64,000 nucleotides of DNA from Endozoicomonas gorgoniicola (GTDB taxonomy: Bacteria > Pseudomonadota > Gammaproteobacteria > Pseudomonadales > Endozoicomonadaceae), in contig NZ_JAPFCC010000001.1 of assembly GCF_025562715.2 (NCBI RefSeq), positions 693,501 through 757,500 on the forward strand, written 5' to 3'. The position numbers and the translations under genes were made by a program. The first letter of the stretch is position 1. Each line of letters starts with the position of its first letter. Positions 54,597-63,189 of the stretch are shown here, piece by piece. The notes below the pieces were generated by a model. The model searched no databases. It was not told the origin of the DNA and worked only from the letters and a program-made list of their open reading frames with translations.

Positions 54597-54849
54597 TACA
54601 ACCTCATATGTTTTATTGTTAGGACGGGTTCCTGAGATCAGGATAGTCGCAGTTCTAAAAATTGCCTGATCATTCTTTAGAGAGTCTGGGGGGAGGTTAG
54701 TTCCGGCAAAGGGTTGGATTGATGTCAGGAGTGCTGACTGTATTGTTATGAATCAGAGAAATTTACCTTGCAGGACAATCTTTCATGCATATATTGCAGC
54801 CTGCCAGGGTTTCTATTCTCTCCTGAATGCTCTTCACAAGGTCACCCTC

Positions 54850-55960
54850 GGCTAAGTTCGTGTTAGCAGTTGAATGAGCTATACTTCCCATGCCTTCTAG
54901 TTTTCAGGCACAGCGTTATGCAATTCGAGATATTTAAGAATTTTGTTGATGCCATTTCGACATTAACCCTTGAGCAATATGAAACCCTCAGCAGAGCAAT
55001 GACAGATGCTCAAATAGGTTCTGATGAAGCAGAAGAATCCATTGGTTCTGTCGCTATAGAAAGCGAATACTCCTCCAATACTAAAAACTCTACATCTGAA
55101 CTTGAAACCTGCATTTTGTCTCACTTTGCAGAACAGCCAGTTTGCCCTAAGTGCCAAGGACATGATATTGGTCGGTGGGGTTTTCAAAACGAGCGTCAGC
55201 GCTACCGTTGCAAGACATGTAAAGCTACTTTTAACGCTTTCTCTGGTACGCCTCTAGCAAGACTTAGATACCCCGAAAAATGGAATGACTATCTAACTGG
55301 GATGACTTACTCCATGACATTGCGAGCATCGGCCAGTGAATATGGCGTTAGTCTTGAAACAGCGTTCCGCTGGCGTCACCACTTCCTTGAGGTCATAAAT
55401 AATGATCAGGCAGAAGAGCTCAAAGGCATTACAGAATTAGACGAGACTTTTTTTCGAGAGTCATTCAAAGGTCAGAGAAAAGACCTGCCAAGGCCTACGC
55501 GGAAGCGTGGCAATGATCCCAATAAAGCGCGAAAGGTGCCGGTTTTAGTGGCTCGAGATCGTGAGAAGAACACTGTAGATGGCATACTCGAAAACGAAAG
55601 TGCTAATGAACTATGCCGTCATTTAAACGGCCGCATATCGATTGAAGGTACGGTCTGTGCCGATGCACACCTTGCCCACGAAAAGCTTGCTGAGAAACTT
55701 GGTTTTGAGTTCAAGGAGCTGGTTACTTCTGCTGGCCAGCATGTTATCGAAGGTATTTACCACATTCAGCATGTCAATGCTTACCACAGTAACTTAAAAA
55801 CATGGATTGGCGGTGTATTTCATGGTGTTGCTACCCGCTATCTCCCGCATTACCTAGCCTGGAGGCGTGATCTGACTGCATCAGTAAAGTTAAATACTGA
55901 CCAACTCGTCAGAAGAATTGCGGAACATTGGTGCTTCCAACTGCTAACAGGAACTTAGCC
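54850..55960 (+). mobile_element. IS1595-family insertion sequence
   Basis: Terminal inverted repeats of about 23 bp are GGCTAAGTTCGTGTTAGCAG at the left and GGCTAAGTTCCTGTTAGCAG (reverse complement) at the right. GTCACCCTC lies on both sides (54841-54849 and 55961-55969), consistent with the 8-bp duplication of this family with one base ambiguous. Confidence 0.9.
54918..55958 (+). CDS. IS1595-family transposase
   Basis: The ~346-residue protein starts at ATG 54918. It has an N-terminal zinc ribbon (CPKCQGHDIGRWGF and YRCKTCKATFN), a helix-turn-helix-like segment (SASEYGVSLETAFRWRHHF) and the ISXO2-type catalytic domain with ITELDETFF, CADAHLAHEKL and HVNAYHSNLKTW. The stop overlaps the right inverted repeat. 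Confidence 0.92.
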   Translation: MQFEIFKNFVDAISTLTLEQYETLSRAMTDAQIGSDEAEESIGSVAIESEYSSNTKNSTSELETCILSHFAEQPVCPKCQGHDIGRWGFQNERQRYRCKTCKATFNAFSGTPLARLRYPEKWNDYLTGMTYSMTLRASASEYGVSLETAFRWRHHFLEVINNDQAEELKGITELDETFFRESFKGQRKDLPRPTRKRGNDPNKARKVPVLVARDREKNTVDGILENESANELCRHLNGRISIEGTVCADAHLAHEKLAEKLGFEFKELVTSAGQHVIEGIYHIQHVNAYHSNLKTWIGGVFHGVATRYLPHYLAWRRDLTASVKLNTDQLVRRIAEHWCFQLLTGT

Positions 55961-56220
55961 GTCACCCTCCCTGTGCCCCGGGCAATATGATGGGACTGCT
56001 TAAAGCAGACTCCGACGGGCGCTGCCTGGTAGGTGACGATGCGGTGACAGAAGTAGCCTGATTTTGGCAAAAGCAAAAATAATTCAAAACGGCGAATTGC
56101 TAAAAGAGTATTGTGAAGCTCAATACTCTGCAAAGGAAAGAGCTTCACTGGATTTAAGATTTATCTTTTAAGGGCACCCTCATTAGATGGTGGTGCATTC
56201 AGGTATGGAATCTATACAGT
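55961..56220. other. Short gene-poor stretch after IS1595
   Basis: After removal of the IS1595 element a forward frame joins across the insertion and ends GLLKADSDGRCLVGDDAVTE just before 56060. It could be the tail of a degraded gene but I do not recognise it. A hairpin GAGTATTG/CAATACTC lies at about 56107-56129. Nothing else is apparent. Confidence 0.4.
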
Positions 56221-57729
56221 TTACTCAACCTGGAGGTTGTCCATCTGTCTATTGAGTTCATCATTGTTCAGCTCTGTGAGCGGAGTAACAGTACCTACAT
56301 GATTACTAAAACGAACTCGCGTCGTTACTCTTTCCCTATTTTTATTTATATAAAAAGGATAGTAAACACCTATGTCCGTACATGAATGTTCATCTGTACT
56401 ATACCTTACCTGAAAAAAATACCTGAATTTATCTTTGTTTATTTCTTTCAGAAATTGTAATGCTGTTGTACGAGTACTTTCATAACCTTTATTTAGCTGC
56501 TCTATGAATTGGGTTATAAATTGTGTCAAAATAACTCTGGTAAGACTAGAGTCTTTTGGTGAGCTTTTATGGTTCTTAACGATGGTTGTTACTGTCTCTT
56601 TGATTTTTTCATTTTCTTTTTTTATAGATAAGTTGTCCTCGGTTTCTTCATCATTTTCTATTTCTTTTTCTTTCTTTAGATCCGCTGAGAATCTGGTACC
56701 TCCTTCTTGATTTAAGTCATTATAAATACGCATTGCTGCTTCGGTTAGCAATTCAAGTTCATTCTCATCAATTTTTTCATGACCAGTGGTCGCTTTGATT
56801 ATATTTGTAACATATTCACGGGATTCACCATTAAGTCTTTTCTTGCAGGCTTTACACAACACCTTATTGCTTTTTTGTCTTTTAGAGTTTGATGGCAGTG
56901 TATCAGACGATATAGGACGTCGACACTTGAGGCAGCGTATCTGGGAAGTGCCTTCTGTCAAATCATGGGGGGCATCAGAGTCCCTGTGCCTATCATCATC
57001 ACCGTCATCGTCCCGGCCACTTCCGCCATTGTCACCTCCCTGGGGGGATTGTCCACTGGCCTGTTCCTGGTTGGATGATTCTGAGGGAGTATCACCCTGC
57101 TGACTGGCGGAATCCGGGCTACCTGCCTGATTATTGCCTCCCGGGGTTTGTCTTCCGATTCTGCTTCTGGCTGTTTTCAGGTCAGGCTGGACTGGCATTG
57201 GCGGGAATAAATCGGAATGGTACTGATGATGTTCATACTGCTGTATTTCTTCAGAATCCCGCTGTAGGGTTTTCAGAATAAGTTCCGCAATGTTGCTATA
57301 TACTTCTGTCGAGTCACTCGTGAGTTGAGTGGAAAAATATTCTATATCAACTTCAATGAGAGTTATTCTGTTGTTCAGTATTGACTCCAGCTGATTGTTT
57401 CCTTGGTCTATAGCAATTTGAGCCCGATTTCTGAGAATGTCCAGTACTCTTAGCCGTTGTTGTAACAGTTTGTTGGATACGGCAGGTTCGGAGAGTTGCT
57501 CACCATCCATAACATAAAAAAACGAATAACGAGGGTTATTCATTTGTCTATCACCGTCGTCATCATCACCTGCATTTAAGTTATCTATTTCTTCTGTCGA
57601 GACTTCCTCTTCGTTATCACCTGCTTCGTCATCACCTGCGTTTGAGTCAGCTATTTCTTCTGTCGAGACTTGTTCTTCTTCGTCATCAAGCAGCGTGTTA
57701 TATAAGCTATGGAGTGCTTGAATAATCAT
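56221..57729 (-). CDS. Acidic coiled protein with possible C4 zinc site
   Basis: The 502-residue protein has no signal peptide. Residues 15-62 are very acidic with two similar units (EEEVSTEEI and EEQVSTEEIADSN). Residues 82-175 look helical, and 185-265 are disordered and rich in Gly, Ser, Gln and Asp. A C-x2-C-x20+-C-x2-C arrangement (IRCLKCRRPIS and VLCKACKKRLN), with the basic SNSKRQKSNK between, suggests a zinc ribbon. A globular part with YFFQVRYSTDEHSCTD follows. The family is unknown. The start codon lies only about 25 bp from the left end of an IS200-type element, so its promoter may have been displaced. Confidence 0.7.
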   Translation of the reverse strand: MIIQALHSLYNTLLDDEEEQVSTEEIADSNAGDDEAGDNEEEVSTEEIDNLNAGDDDDGDRQMNNPRYSFFYVMDGEQLSEPAVSNKLLQQRLRVLDILRNRAQIAIDQGNNQLESILNNRITLIEVDIEYFSTQLTSDSTEVYSNIAELILKTLQRDSEEIQQYEHHQYHSDLFPPMPVQPDLKTARSRIGRQTPGGNNQAGSPDSASQQGDTPSESSNQEQASGQSPQGGDNGGSGRDDDGDDDRHRDSDAPHDLTEGTSQIRCLKCRRPISSDTLPSNSKRQKSNKVLCKACKKRLNGESREYVTNIIKATTGHEKIDENELELLTEAAMRIYNDLNQEGGTRFSADLKKEKEIENDEETEDNLSIKKENEKIKETVTTIVKNHKSSPKDSSLTRVILTQFITQFIEQLNKGYESTRTTALQFLKEINKDKFRYFFQVRYSTDEHSCTDIGVYYPFYINKNRERVTTRVRFSNHVGTVTPLTELNNDELNRQMDNLQVE

Positions 57730-57749
57730 CTCATTTAATTAACACTGAT

Positions 57750-58345
57750 AAACCCCCGGCTATGCCGGGGAGACTCTCATAGGTTTAACCGTAGCGACAG
57801 TAGCTAACCTTCAGTTTCCGACCAAGAAAATTGAAGGTAAAACCAATGAGAGACTACAAGAGTTTGGCTCATACGCGTTGGGATTGTAAGTACCATATTG
57901 TCTTTATCCCAAAGAGAAGACGAAAGGTAATCTATGGGAATTTGAGAAAGTTTCTCGGAGAAATATTTCATGAGCTTGCCAGAAGGAAAGGCTGCAAAAT
58001 TCTCGAAGGGCATTTGATGTCTGATCATGTTCACATGTGCATCAGTATTCCACCCAAATATCCGGTATCTCATGTCGTTGGATATCTGAAAGGAAAGTGT
58101 GCAATAGAGATTGCGAAAAATTTCAAAGGCAAGCAGCGTAACTTTAACGGAGAGCATTTTTGGGCAAGAGGTTACTTTGTCTCAACAGTAGGACTTGATG
58201 AAGAAGTGGTTCGGGCATATATCCGAGATCAAGAAAAGAATGATGGAAATAGAGATCAGTATGATCTTGACTGGTAAGCGCCCTTGGGCGCAATAAAAGC
58301 CCTTAGAGGGCGTAATCTGATAAGCCTCCGGCTATGCCGGAGGTC
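57750..58345 (+). mobile_element. IS200/IS605-type element 1 (approximate ends)
   Basis: Subterminal hairpins CCCCGGCTATGCCGGGG (57754-57770) and CCTCCGGCTATGCCGGAGG (58325-58343) bracket a Y1 transposase gene. Such elements have no inverted repeats or target duplications, so exact ends cannot be set. Confidence 0.8.
57846..58277 (+). CDS. tnpA: IS200-family Y1 transposase TnpA, element 1
   Basis: The ~143-residue HUH enzyme has the HUH motif in LMSDHVHMCISI and the catalytic Tyr in VRAYIRDQEK. WDCKYHIVFIPKRRRKVIYG is the usual family N-terminus. The ATG at 57846 is preceded by AAGG; the upstream in-frame codon at 57831 is less likely. It moves as single-stranded DNA; no tnpB is present. Confidence 0.93.
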   Translation: MRDYKSLAHTRWDCKYHIVFIPKRRRKVIYGNLRKFLGEIFHELARRKGCKILEGHLMSDHVHMCISIPPKYPVSHVVGYLKGKCAIEIAKNFKGKQRNFNGEHFWARGYFVSTVGLDEEVVRAYIRDQEKNDGNRDQYDLDW

Positions 58346-58454
58346 AGTTAACTGTTCTTGCTTATTTTTTACTAAATCTTTGGAAGGTATAACCACAACT
58401 CTGAGCTGTTGATCGGAAGTGGACAGATATATGAAACTTTTTTTAGTGCATCGT

Positions 58455-59105
58455 GAAAACCCACGTCCTATGGACGTGGTCATGAATGGTTGGCTCCGCC
58501 TGCCATGAACTACCCATGCTACTCCTTATCTCTGAGTTGTCCCCACAACTACTAGAGATAGGAAGTAGCATGAGTAGATTTGAAAAGTTAACGCATGTCA
58601 TTTGGCATTGCCAATATCATATAGTTTGGGTGCCCAAATACAGGTTTCGAGTCCTGACCGGAGCCGTGAAAGCCGAGGTTCATAACAGTATTCAAGTATT
58701 TTGTAGTCAGCTTGGATGTACGGTAGTGGAACTGAACATCCAGAGTGACCATGTGCATTTGCTGGTAAAAGTGCCGCCGAAAGTTTCGATATCGACGCTC
58801 CTGGGAACGTTGAAGGGGCGAACAGCTTTGAGGCTGTTCACGAGATTTCCGTACCTCAAGAAGAAACCATACTGGGGCAATCACTTTTGGTCAAAAGGCT
58901 ACTGTGTCGATACTGTCGGTGTAGATGCAGAAATGATCCGTAAGTATGTGAAGTACCAAGAAAAGAAAGAACGTCTCCAACAGGAGATAGACTTCAGGAA
59001 ATAACCTGCAATCTTGGGACAACTCTCACCAGCCTTCTCTGAAGGCTGGCGGTTTCAGCCCCCTTTTAGGGGGCATAAAGCAAAACCACGTTCTAAGAAC
59101 GTGGA
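58455..59105 (+). mobile_element. IS200/IS605-type element 2 (approximate ends)
   Basis: Hairpins CCACGTCCTATGGACGTGG (58461-58479) and CCACGTTCTAAGAACGTGG (59086-59104) lie at the two ends and differ from those of element 1, so this is a separate family member inserted next to it. Confidence 0.8.
58570..59004 (+). CDS. tnpA: IS200-family Y1 transposase TnpA, element 2
   Basis: The 144-residue enzyme starts at ATG 58570 after AGGAAG. HUH lies in IQSDHVHLLVKV and the Tyr in IRKYVKYQEKKE. It shares roughly a third to a half of residues with element 1 by eye. Two hairpins follow (CCAGCCTTCTCTGAAGGCTGG and GCCCCCTTTTAGGGGGC), the second probably a terminator. Confidence 0.93.
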   Translation: MSRFEKLTHVIWHCQYHIVWVPKYRFRVLTGAVKAEVHNSIQVFCSQLGCTVVELNIQSDHVHLLVKVPPKVSISTLLGTLKGRTALRLFTRFPYLKKKPYWGNHFWSKGYCVDTVGVDAEMIRKYVKYQEKKERLQQEIDFRK

Positions 59106-59357
59106 TCATTTACATTTAGAGTCGATATTGCTGGTATTTTCGTCAAGAGTTTTCATATGTGTTATTAACTGTTTCCACTGTAGCTCTAGTTGATTTTCTG
59201 AGGTGTCAAGATCCGGAGGGATAAGGTATTTTTTAATTAAGTCCGTATTAAGTGATTTTATTATAGAGGGTTTATGATAATAACTCGAGTTTAGAGAATT
59301 ATAAGTACTAACGTTTTGTATTTTTTGATGCCGAAATAGGTTAAGCAACCGCTTCAT
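59106..59357 (-). CDS. Small AT-rich ORF, possible truncated gene
   Basis: The 83-residue frame encodes a Lys, Ser and Asn-rich protein with no recognised domain. Its start lies in a hairpin before the next transposase gene, and its stop falls at the edge of IS200 element 2. Both ends may therefore have been changed by insertions. It may be a remnant. Confidence 0.35.
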   Translation of the reverse strand: MKRLLNLFRHQKIQNVSTYNSLNSSYYHKPSIIKSLNTDLIKKYLIPPDLDTSENQLELQWKQLITHMKTLDENTSNIDSKCK

Positions 59358-59379
59358 CTACCAGGAAAAAGCGGTTGCC

Positions 59380-60705
59380 ATGCTCACTTCAGATCAGAAA
59401 GTAATCCTTCGAGAGCTTTCTTTATATACGACATTTCTTGCAAAAGCGCTATCACCACTTGCGGCACCAACGTTCTGTGAGTTACTTCTGGGTGGCATGC
59501 TTTCTGGCGAAGGCTTTGTTACACAGGCTCTCCTGACGATCCACTACGAGAATTTCTGGAACAGCTACCATCATTGGGTCTCTCAAGGTAAGTGGCGTTG
59601 GCGAAACCTGGCGCATCGTCTGATATTGCTGGTCAGTTCTAAAGTGCCTGACGGTCAGACCATTCCCCTGATTCTTGACGACCTGACACTCGAACGTTGC
59701 TCTGACAAAGCACCGGCATGCCGAATACATCACCAACACAGCAAGAAAAAGAACCGGTGTACTTATCTTCTTGGTCAATGCTGGGTCTTTCTGGCTATTC
59801 CTTTCCAGAGACCATCAGACAAGGTGCATACTGCGGTTCCAGTGATGGCATTTCCATCACCTAAATCAGGCAATATCAGTAAACTTAAAATTGCAAAGGC
59901 CATGCTGAAATCTGTACGGCAGACTCTTCAGGGGCGAGCTTTTCGGCTACTCACTGACTGCTGGTTTATGAATCACACCATGATGCAGCCCGCGCTTGAG
60001 CTTGGGTATGAGGTCATTGGTCATATACCCAAAAACCGGGCACTTTATGCGCTTCCAGTCGATGCACTTCCTCCCTCTCCTTTCAAAAGGAAAGGCCGCA
60101 AGCGTAAGTATGGTGTCAAAATGACACCTGAGGAAGTAGAGAAATTACCAGAGACCAAGATGACTCTCTGGCTTTACAGAAAGAACCGGACTGTCTCTTT
60201 TCGTTCCTGTATTTGCCGGGCTCGTTTTTTGAAAGGCCGTATTGTCCGAGTCGTCTGGAGTCGTTTTGAAAACGACAAGGGAGAAACAGAAACCAAACTA
60301 TTTCTGTCCACAAATCCTGACCTGAAAGCCGATGAAGTGCTATTAGCCTACTCGCTCAGGTGGCCTATAGAGCCTATGTTCCAGCAACTTAAACACGAGT
60401 TTGGATGCAAGCATTTATGGCAGCAGAAACTCAGAACGCTGTTACGATGGATGCACATTAAAATGGCAGGGTATGCGCTGGTGCAATTGCTGACCATTTG
60501 TCAAAATCCTGCGGCCATTGCGTTGGCCAAAACTGCCTGGAGGAACCCCCATACAGTCACGGCCGGAATGCTTAGGCGCGCGCTGTTTTGGATTATTCCG
60601 CAGTTTCGAATTCGTGGCTGCTGGAACCGATATGAGCAAAAATTAGAGCTGAAATTGCCGGATAAAAACGAACGTTCGGATAGTTTTTTTGGAAAAACGA
60701 CATAA
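59380..60705 (+). CDS. DDE transposase, IS701/IS4-like
   Basis: The 441-residue protein has an RNase H-like core: LILDDLTLERC (first Asp), RLLTDCWFMN (second Asp) and SLRWPIEPMFQQLKHEFGC (catalytic Glu and Lys in the IS4-superfamily arrangement). The length is near the family norm and it appears intact. An inverted repeat (CAACCGCTT and AAGCGGTTG, about 59346-59376) lies just before the start. I could not find matching terminal repeats, so the element ends are not defined. Confidence 0.82.
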   Translation: MLTSDQKVILRELSLYTTFLAKALSPLAAPTFCELLLGGMLSGEGFVTQALLTIHYENFWNSYHHWVSQGKWRWRNLAHRLILLVSSKVPDGQTIPLILDDLTLERCSDKAPACRIHHQHSKKKNRCTYLLGQCWVFLAIPFQRPSDKVHTAVPVMAFPSPKSGNISKLKIAKAMLKSVRQTLQGRAFRLLTDCWFMNHTMMQPALELGYEVIGHIPKNRALYALPVDALPPSPFKRKGRKRKYGVKMTPEEVEKLPETKMTLWLYRKNRTVSFRSCICRARFLKGRIVRVVWSRFENDKGETETKLFLSTNPDLKADEVLLAYSLRWPIEPMFQQLKHEFGCKHLWQQKLRTLLRWMHIKMAGYALVQLLTICQNPAAIALAKTAWRNPHTVTAGMLRRALFWIIPQFRIRGCWNRYEQKLELKLPDKNERSDSFFGKTT

Positions 60706-60817
60706 ATGAACTCAGAACCAATGATTTAAACGGTTCAGGCAGGTTTAAATTGTGTGCCTGACGGGGTTGGCTGCGCCGACGCTAAATATTTTACCGAACG
60801 TTCATGTTTTAAGAACT

Positions 60818-61198
60818 CTAAACCTGAGGATAATAAGATCCTGACATTATGATCCCATCACTTTCTACCAGCTCCGGTATGTTGTATTGTGAAAATGAAA
60901 GGGCGACAGGCTGGTTGATTGAATTAATCCATATGGGAATAAAAATCATCCCCCAAAGCTTTTCAGCCGCTGTATTTTTTTTTGCTAATGCATTTGAGAG
61001 ATGATCAGAAGTGGGTAAAAAGCAAATAGTGTCTGAAGATAATGATCGCAAATAAATTAAGTCAGTTTTGTTATAAGCATCATAACGTTGGCAATTAATT
61101 TTACTCCCGTAAGCAGATAGGGAGTTGATAAAAAAGATAAGGAATAATGACGTCACTTTTACAAATAAAATGGTATTTTTAATGGCTATGTTATTCAC
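60818..61198 (-). CDS. Small secreted protein of unknown function
   Basis: The 126-residue frame starts at a GTG (61198, after AGGTAA) and has a signal peptide (LFVKVTSLFLIFFINSLSAYG). The mature part is short and AT-rich with no known motif. It may be an intact small exported protein or the N-terminal remnant of a longer one. Confidence 0.45.
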   Translation of the reverse strand: MNNIAIKNTILFVKVTSLFLIFFINSLSAYGSKINCQRYDAYNKTDLIYLRSLSSDTICFLPTSDHLSNALAKKNTAAEKLWGMIFIPIWINSINQPVALSFSQYNIPELVESDGIIMSGSYYPQV

Positions 61199-61347
61199 TG
61201 GATTACCTATTCAACTAAGAAAAAGACAGGCAACTATTTAGCACCTAAAGATTATTAAGTACTCAGGGCTATAAGCACAGTTCTGAAAATATTACGACTG
61301 CTACCCAGCGATAAAACATAGCTTGTTTCCCTTTATATGCGACTTTA

Positions 61348-61611
61348 TTAATGAAGTTCTTTAGGGGGCGCCAGGGTACCAATACCTGCACTCTTAACAT
61401 AACGCTGGCAGTAAACCACGATCAGTGGGAAGAAGACCATCAGAGGAGAAATGATATTCGATACCGAATCGCTCAGGCGATAGGCAGCCTGTGCCAATTC
61501 CGGCGAGATACCCACTGCCATCAGCATTGGGATCAGGATCGGTTCCATCAACGCCCACTTGGCTGCAGCAGAGCCAATCAGCAGGTTAACGACAGCGGTC
61601 AGAAGAATCAT
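61348..61611 (-). pseudogene. AbgT-family transporter, C-terminal fragment
   Basis: The 87 residues match the end of AbgT (p-aminobenzoyl-glutamate transporter) proteins: VNLLIGSAAAKWALMEPILI, AYRLSDSVSNIISPLMVFFP and CQRYVKSAGIGTL. An in-frame stop precedes the first ATG by six codons, and the main transporter body is missing. Confidence 0.85.
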
Positions 61612-61756
61612 GCCGACTATAATTTATACGTTTTCTGACGTGTTTTTTTCAGCAGGCTCACTGCGTGGCACAGGAGACTCAATGAAGATGGGAAAAATAA
61701 AGCCGACACAGTGCTGTCGGCTTGAGAAATAACAAAGAGATTAAGAGGTTGTTCTC

Positions 61757-62920
61757 TTATTCTTCGCGACCGGTATTGCGAGCTTGTATTTCGCGTCGTT
61801 TTTTTATGAATTCAGGCTCATCAGGAGAATCAGGTGTTATCTGAGATGGCTGGTTCTGCTCAGCTTTGTGCTTCAGGTTTCCTCTGGCTTTAGTTAGCAG
61901 TTCCTGGTTAATGATCATCCCGCCAGAAGACGTCGTTGTCTGTTCTGGTGACTTTTGCTCAGGACGACTGCCTGCTTTTCTGAGCTTAACAGCTTTCAGT
62001 TCTTGCGCCAGTGAGGACGGTTTGGGTGCTTCTGAAGACGATGCTGTTACGGTTTCATTCAGCTGCTTAACCAGTTCTTTCTGTTGTGGTGTGGCTATCT
62101 GCTGAGTAATATCTCTTTGCAGGCGTTTTTCAATTTCTTTTATCTCCAGAAGTTTTTCGGCGTCTTTAGCCAGACTTGCTATTTTTTGCTTGCGTCCCTT
62201 CAATTCTTCTTTCAGTTCTGTGCGCTGTTGAGAGTCAGCACCCTCGTTTTCTTTCAGTTCTGCCAGTCGGTCAACCTTGTTGTTCCATTCGCTAAGTTCT
62301 TGATCAAGGCGGCTAAACAGAGATGGCTTTTCAGTTGCCGCATTTGTCTCATCAAGTAATGCAGCAGTAGCTTTCACATCATTGAGTAAGGTCTGAGGGA
62401 GTTTTTCAAAGTTTGTACCAGTGACAAATCGTTTCAGTTCTCCGAAGATGTGTGCAATTTTTTTTGCAATGGCGCTTCCTTTGTGTGTTTTCCGGGTCGC
62501 CTCAGCACTGCTGTTTTCGTCAACGGAATCGGAAGCCTCTGCCTCTTGTTGAGTATCAGGGGTACTTTCTAAAGGCGCTGTTGTATCGTCCAGTGGTGCA
62601 GGTGTTTCTATCTGTGAAGAAGCATTATTTCTCAAAGGTGGAGGTGGGGGAGGTGGCGGTACTAAACTGCCCTGATCAGCGGTGGTGTTTGGATCGCCAA
62701 TGACTCTTTCACTGAGAGGGGTTTGTTTTTGAGGAGAGGTGTCTGACCGTTGCTCTTTCAAAAGGAGAGTTGGGTCAACTTCACTGGGTGTGACACTGTT
62801 GTTTTTCATAACGCCAGTGCTTTTTGGAGCATCAGCGCGCGGAGGTTTGGGTATTGGATTTGCGCCTGCTGGTATGCCTGTGTTTTGTGGGCTATTAGAA
62901 CCACCAACTCCCTGTGTCAT
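61757..62920 (-). CDS. Polyproline protein with WH2/VASP-like actin-binding motif
   Basis: The 387-residue protein has no signal peptide; AGGAC precedes the start. Residues 1-140 are disordered and hold eight consecutive prolines at 88-95. Residues 145-290 are strongly helical (NNKVDRLAELKENEGA, KELVKQLNETV). At 303-316 it reads SLAQELKAVKLRKA, which aligns without gaps to the G-actin-binding motif of VASP (GLAAAIAGAKLRKV, from memory). A second WH2-like stretch is ELLTKARGNLKHKA at about 340-353. The C-terminus EFIKKRREIQARN is basic. Polyproline plus WH2 is the layout of actin regulators such as Ena/VASP, WASP and RickA. An effector role is inferred. Confidence 0.72.
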   Translation of the reverse strand: MTQGVGGSNSPQNTGIPAGANPIPKPPRADAPKSTGVMKNNSVTPSEVDPTLLLKEQRSDTSPQKQTPLSERVIGDPNTTADQGSLVPPPPPPPPLRNNASSQIETPAPLDDTTAPLESTPDTQQEAEASDSVDENSSAEATRKTHKGSAIAKKIAHIFGELKRFVTGTNFEKLPQTLLNDVKATAALLDETNAATEKPSLFSRLDQELSEWNNKVDRLAELKENEGADSQQRTELKEELKGRKQKIASLAKDAEKLLEIKEIEKRLQRDITQQIATPQQKELVKQLNETVTASSSEAPKPSSLAQELKAVKLRKAGSRPEQKSPEQTTTSSGGMIINQELLTKARGNLKHKAEQNQPSQITPDSPDEPEFIKKRREIQARNTGREE

Positions 62921-63189
62921 AGCTAAAGTCCTGATTTACGTCTTGTTGCTAAACACTATAGCAGTCTGAAATACAGGTATCAGGCGCTGTGCGAGCCAGC
63001 TATATCGCGTCAAATCTACAACGGTTTGAAAGGATTTCAGAGGAGCAGTCATTCATTCATCCTGATTAATTTGACACTCTGGGTTAATTTAAAACTCACG
63101 TTAATTTAAAACAATCTTGCCTGATGGTTTTGCGATGACAATAATCCGGTGGCAAACTGTCGGCTGTTTTGTGATGAGCTTGTTTGTTG

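Noticed and set aside
54747..55978. Short frame joined across the IS1595 insertion (about 40 codons)
   Set aside because: It can be reconstructed but has no known match or ribosome binding site, so it was not called as a gene.
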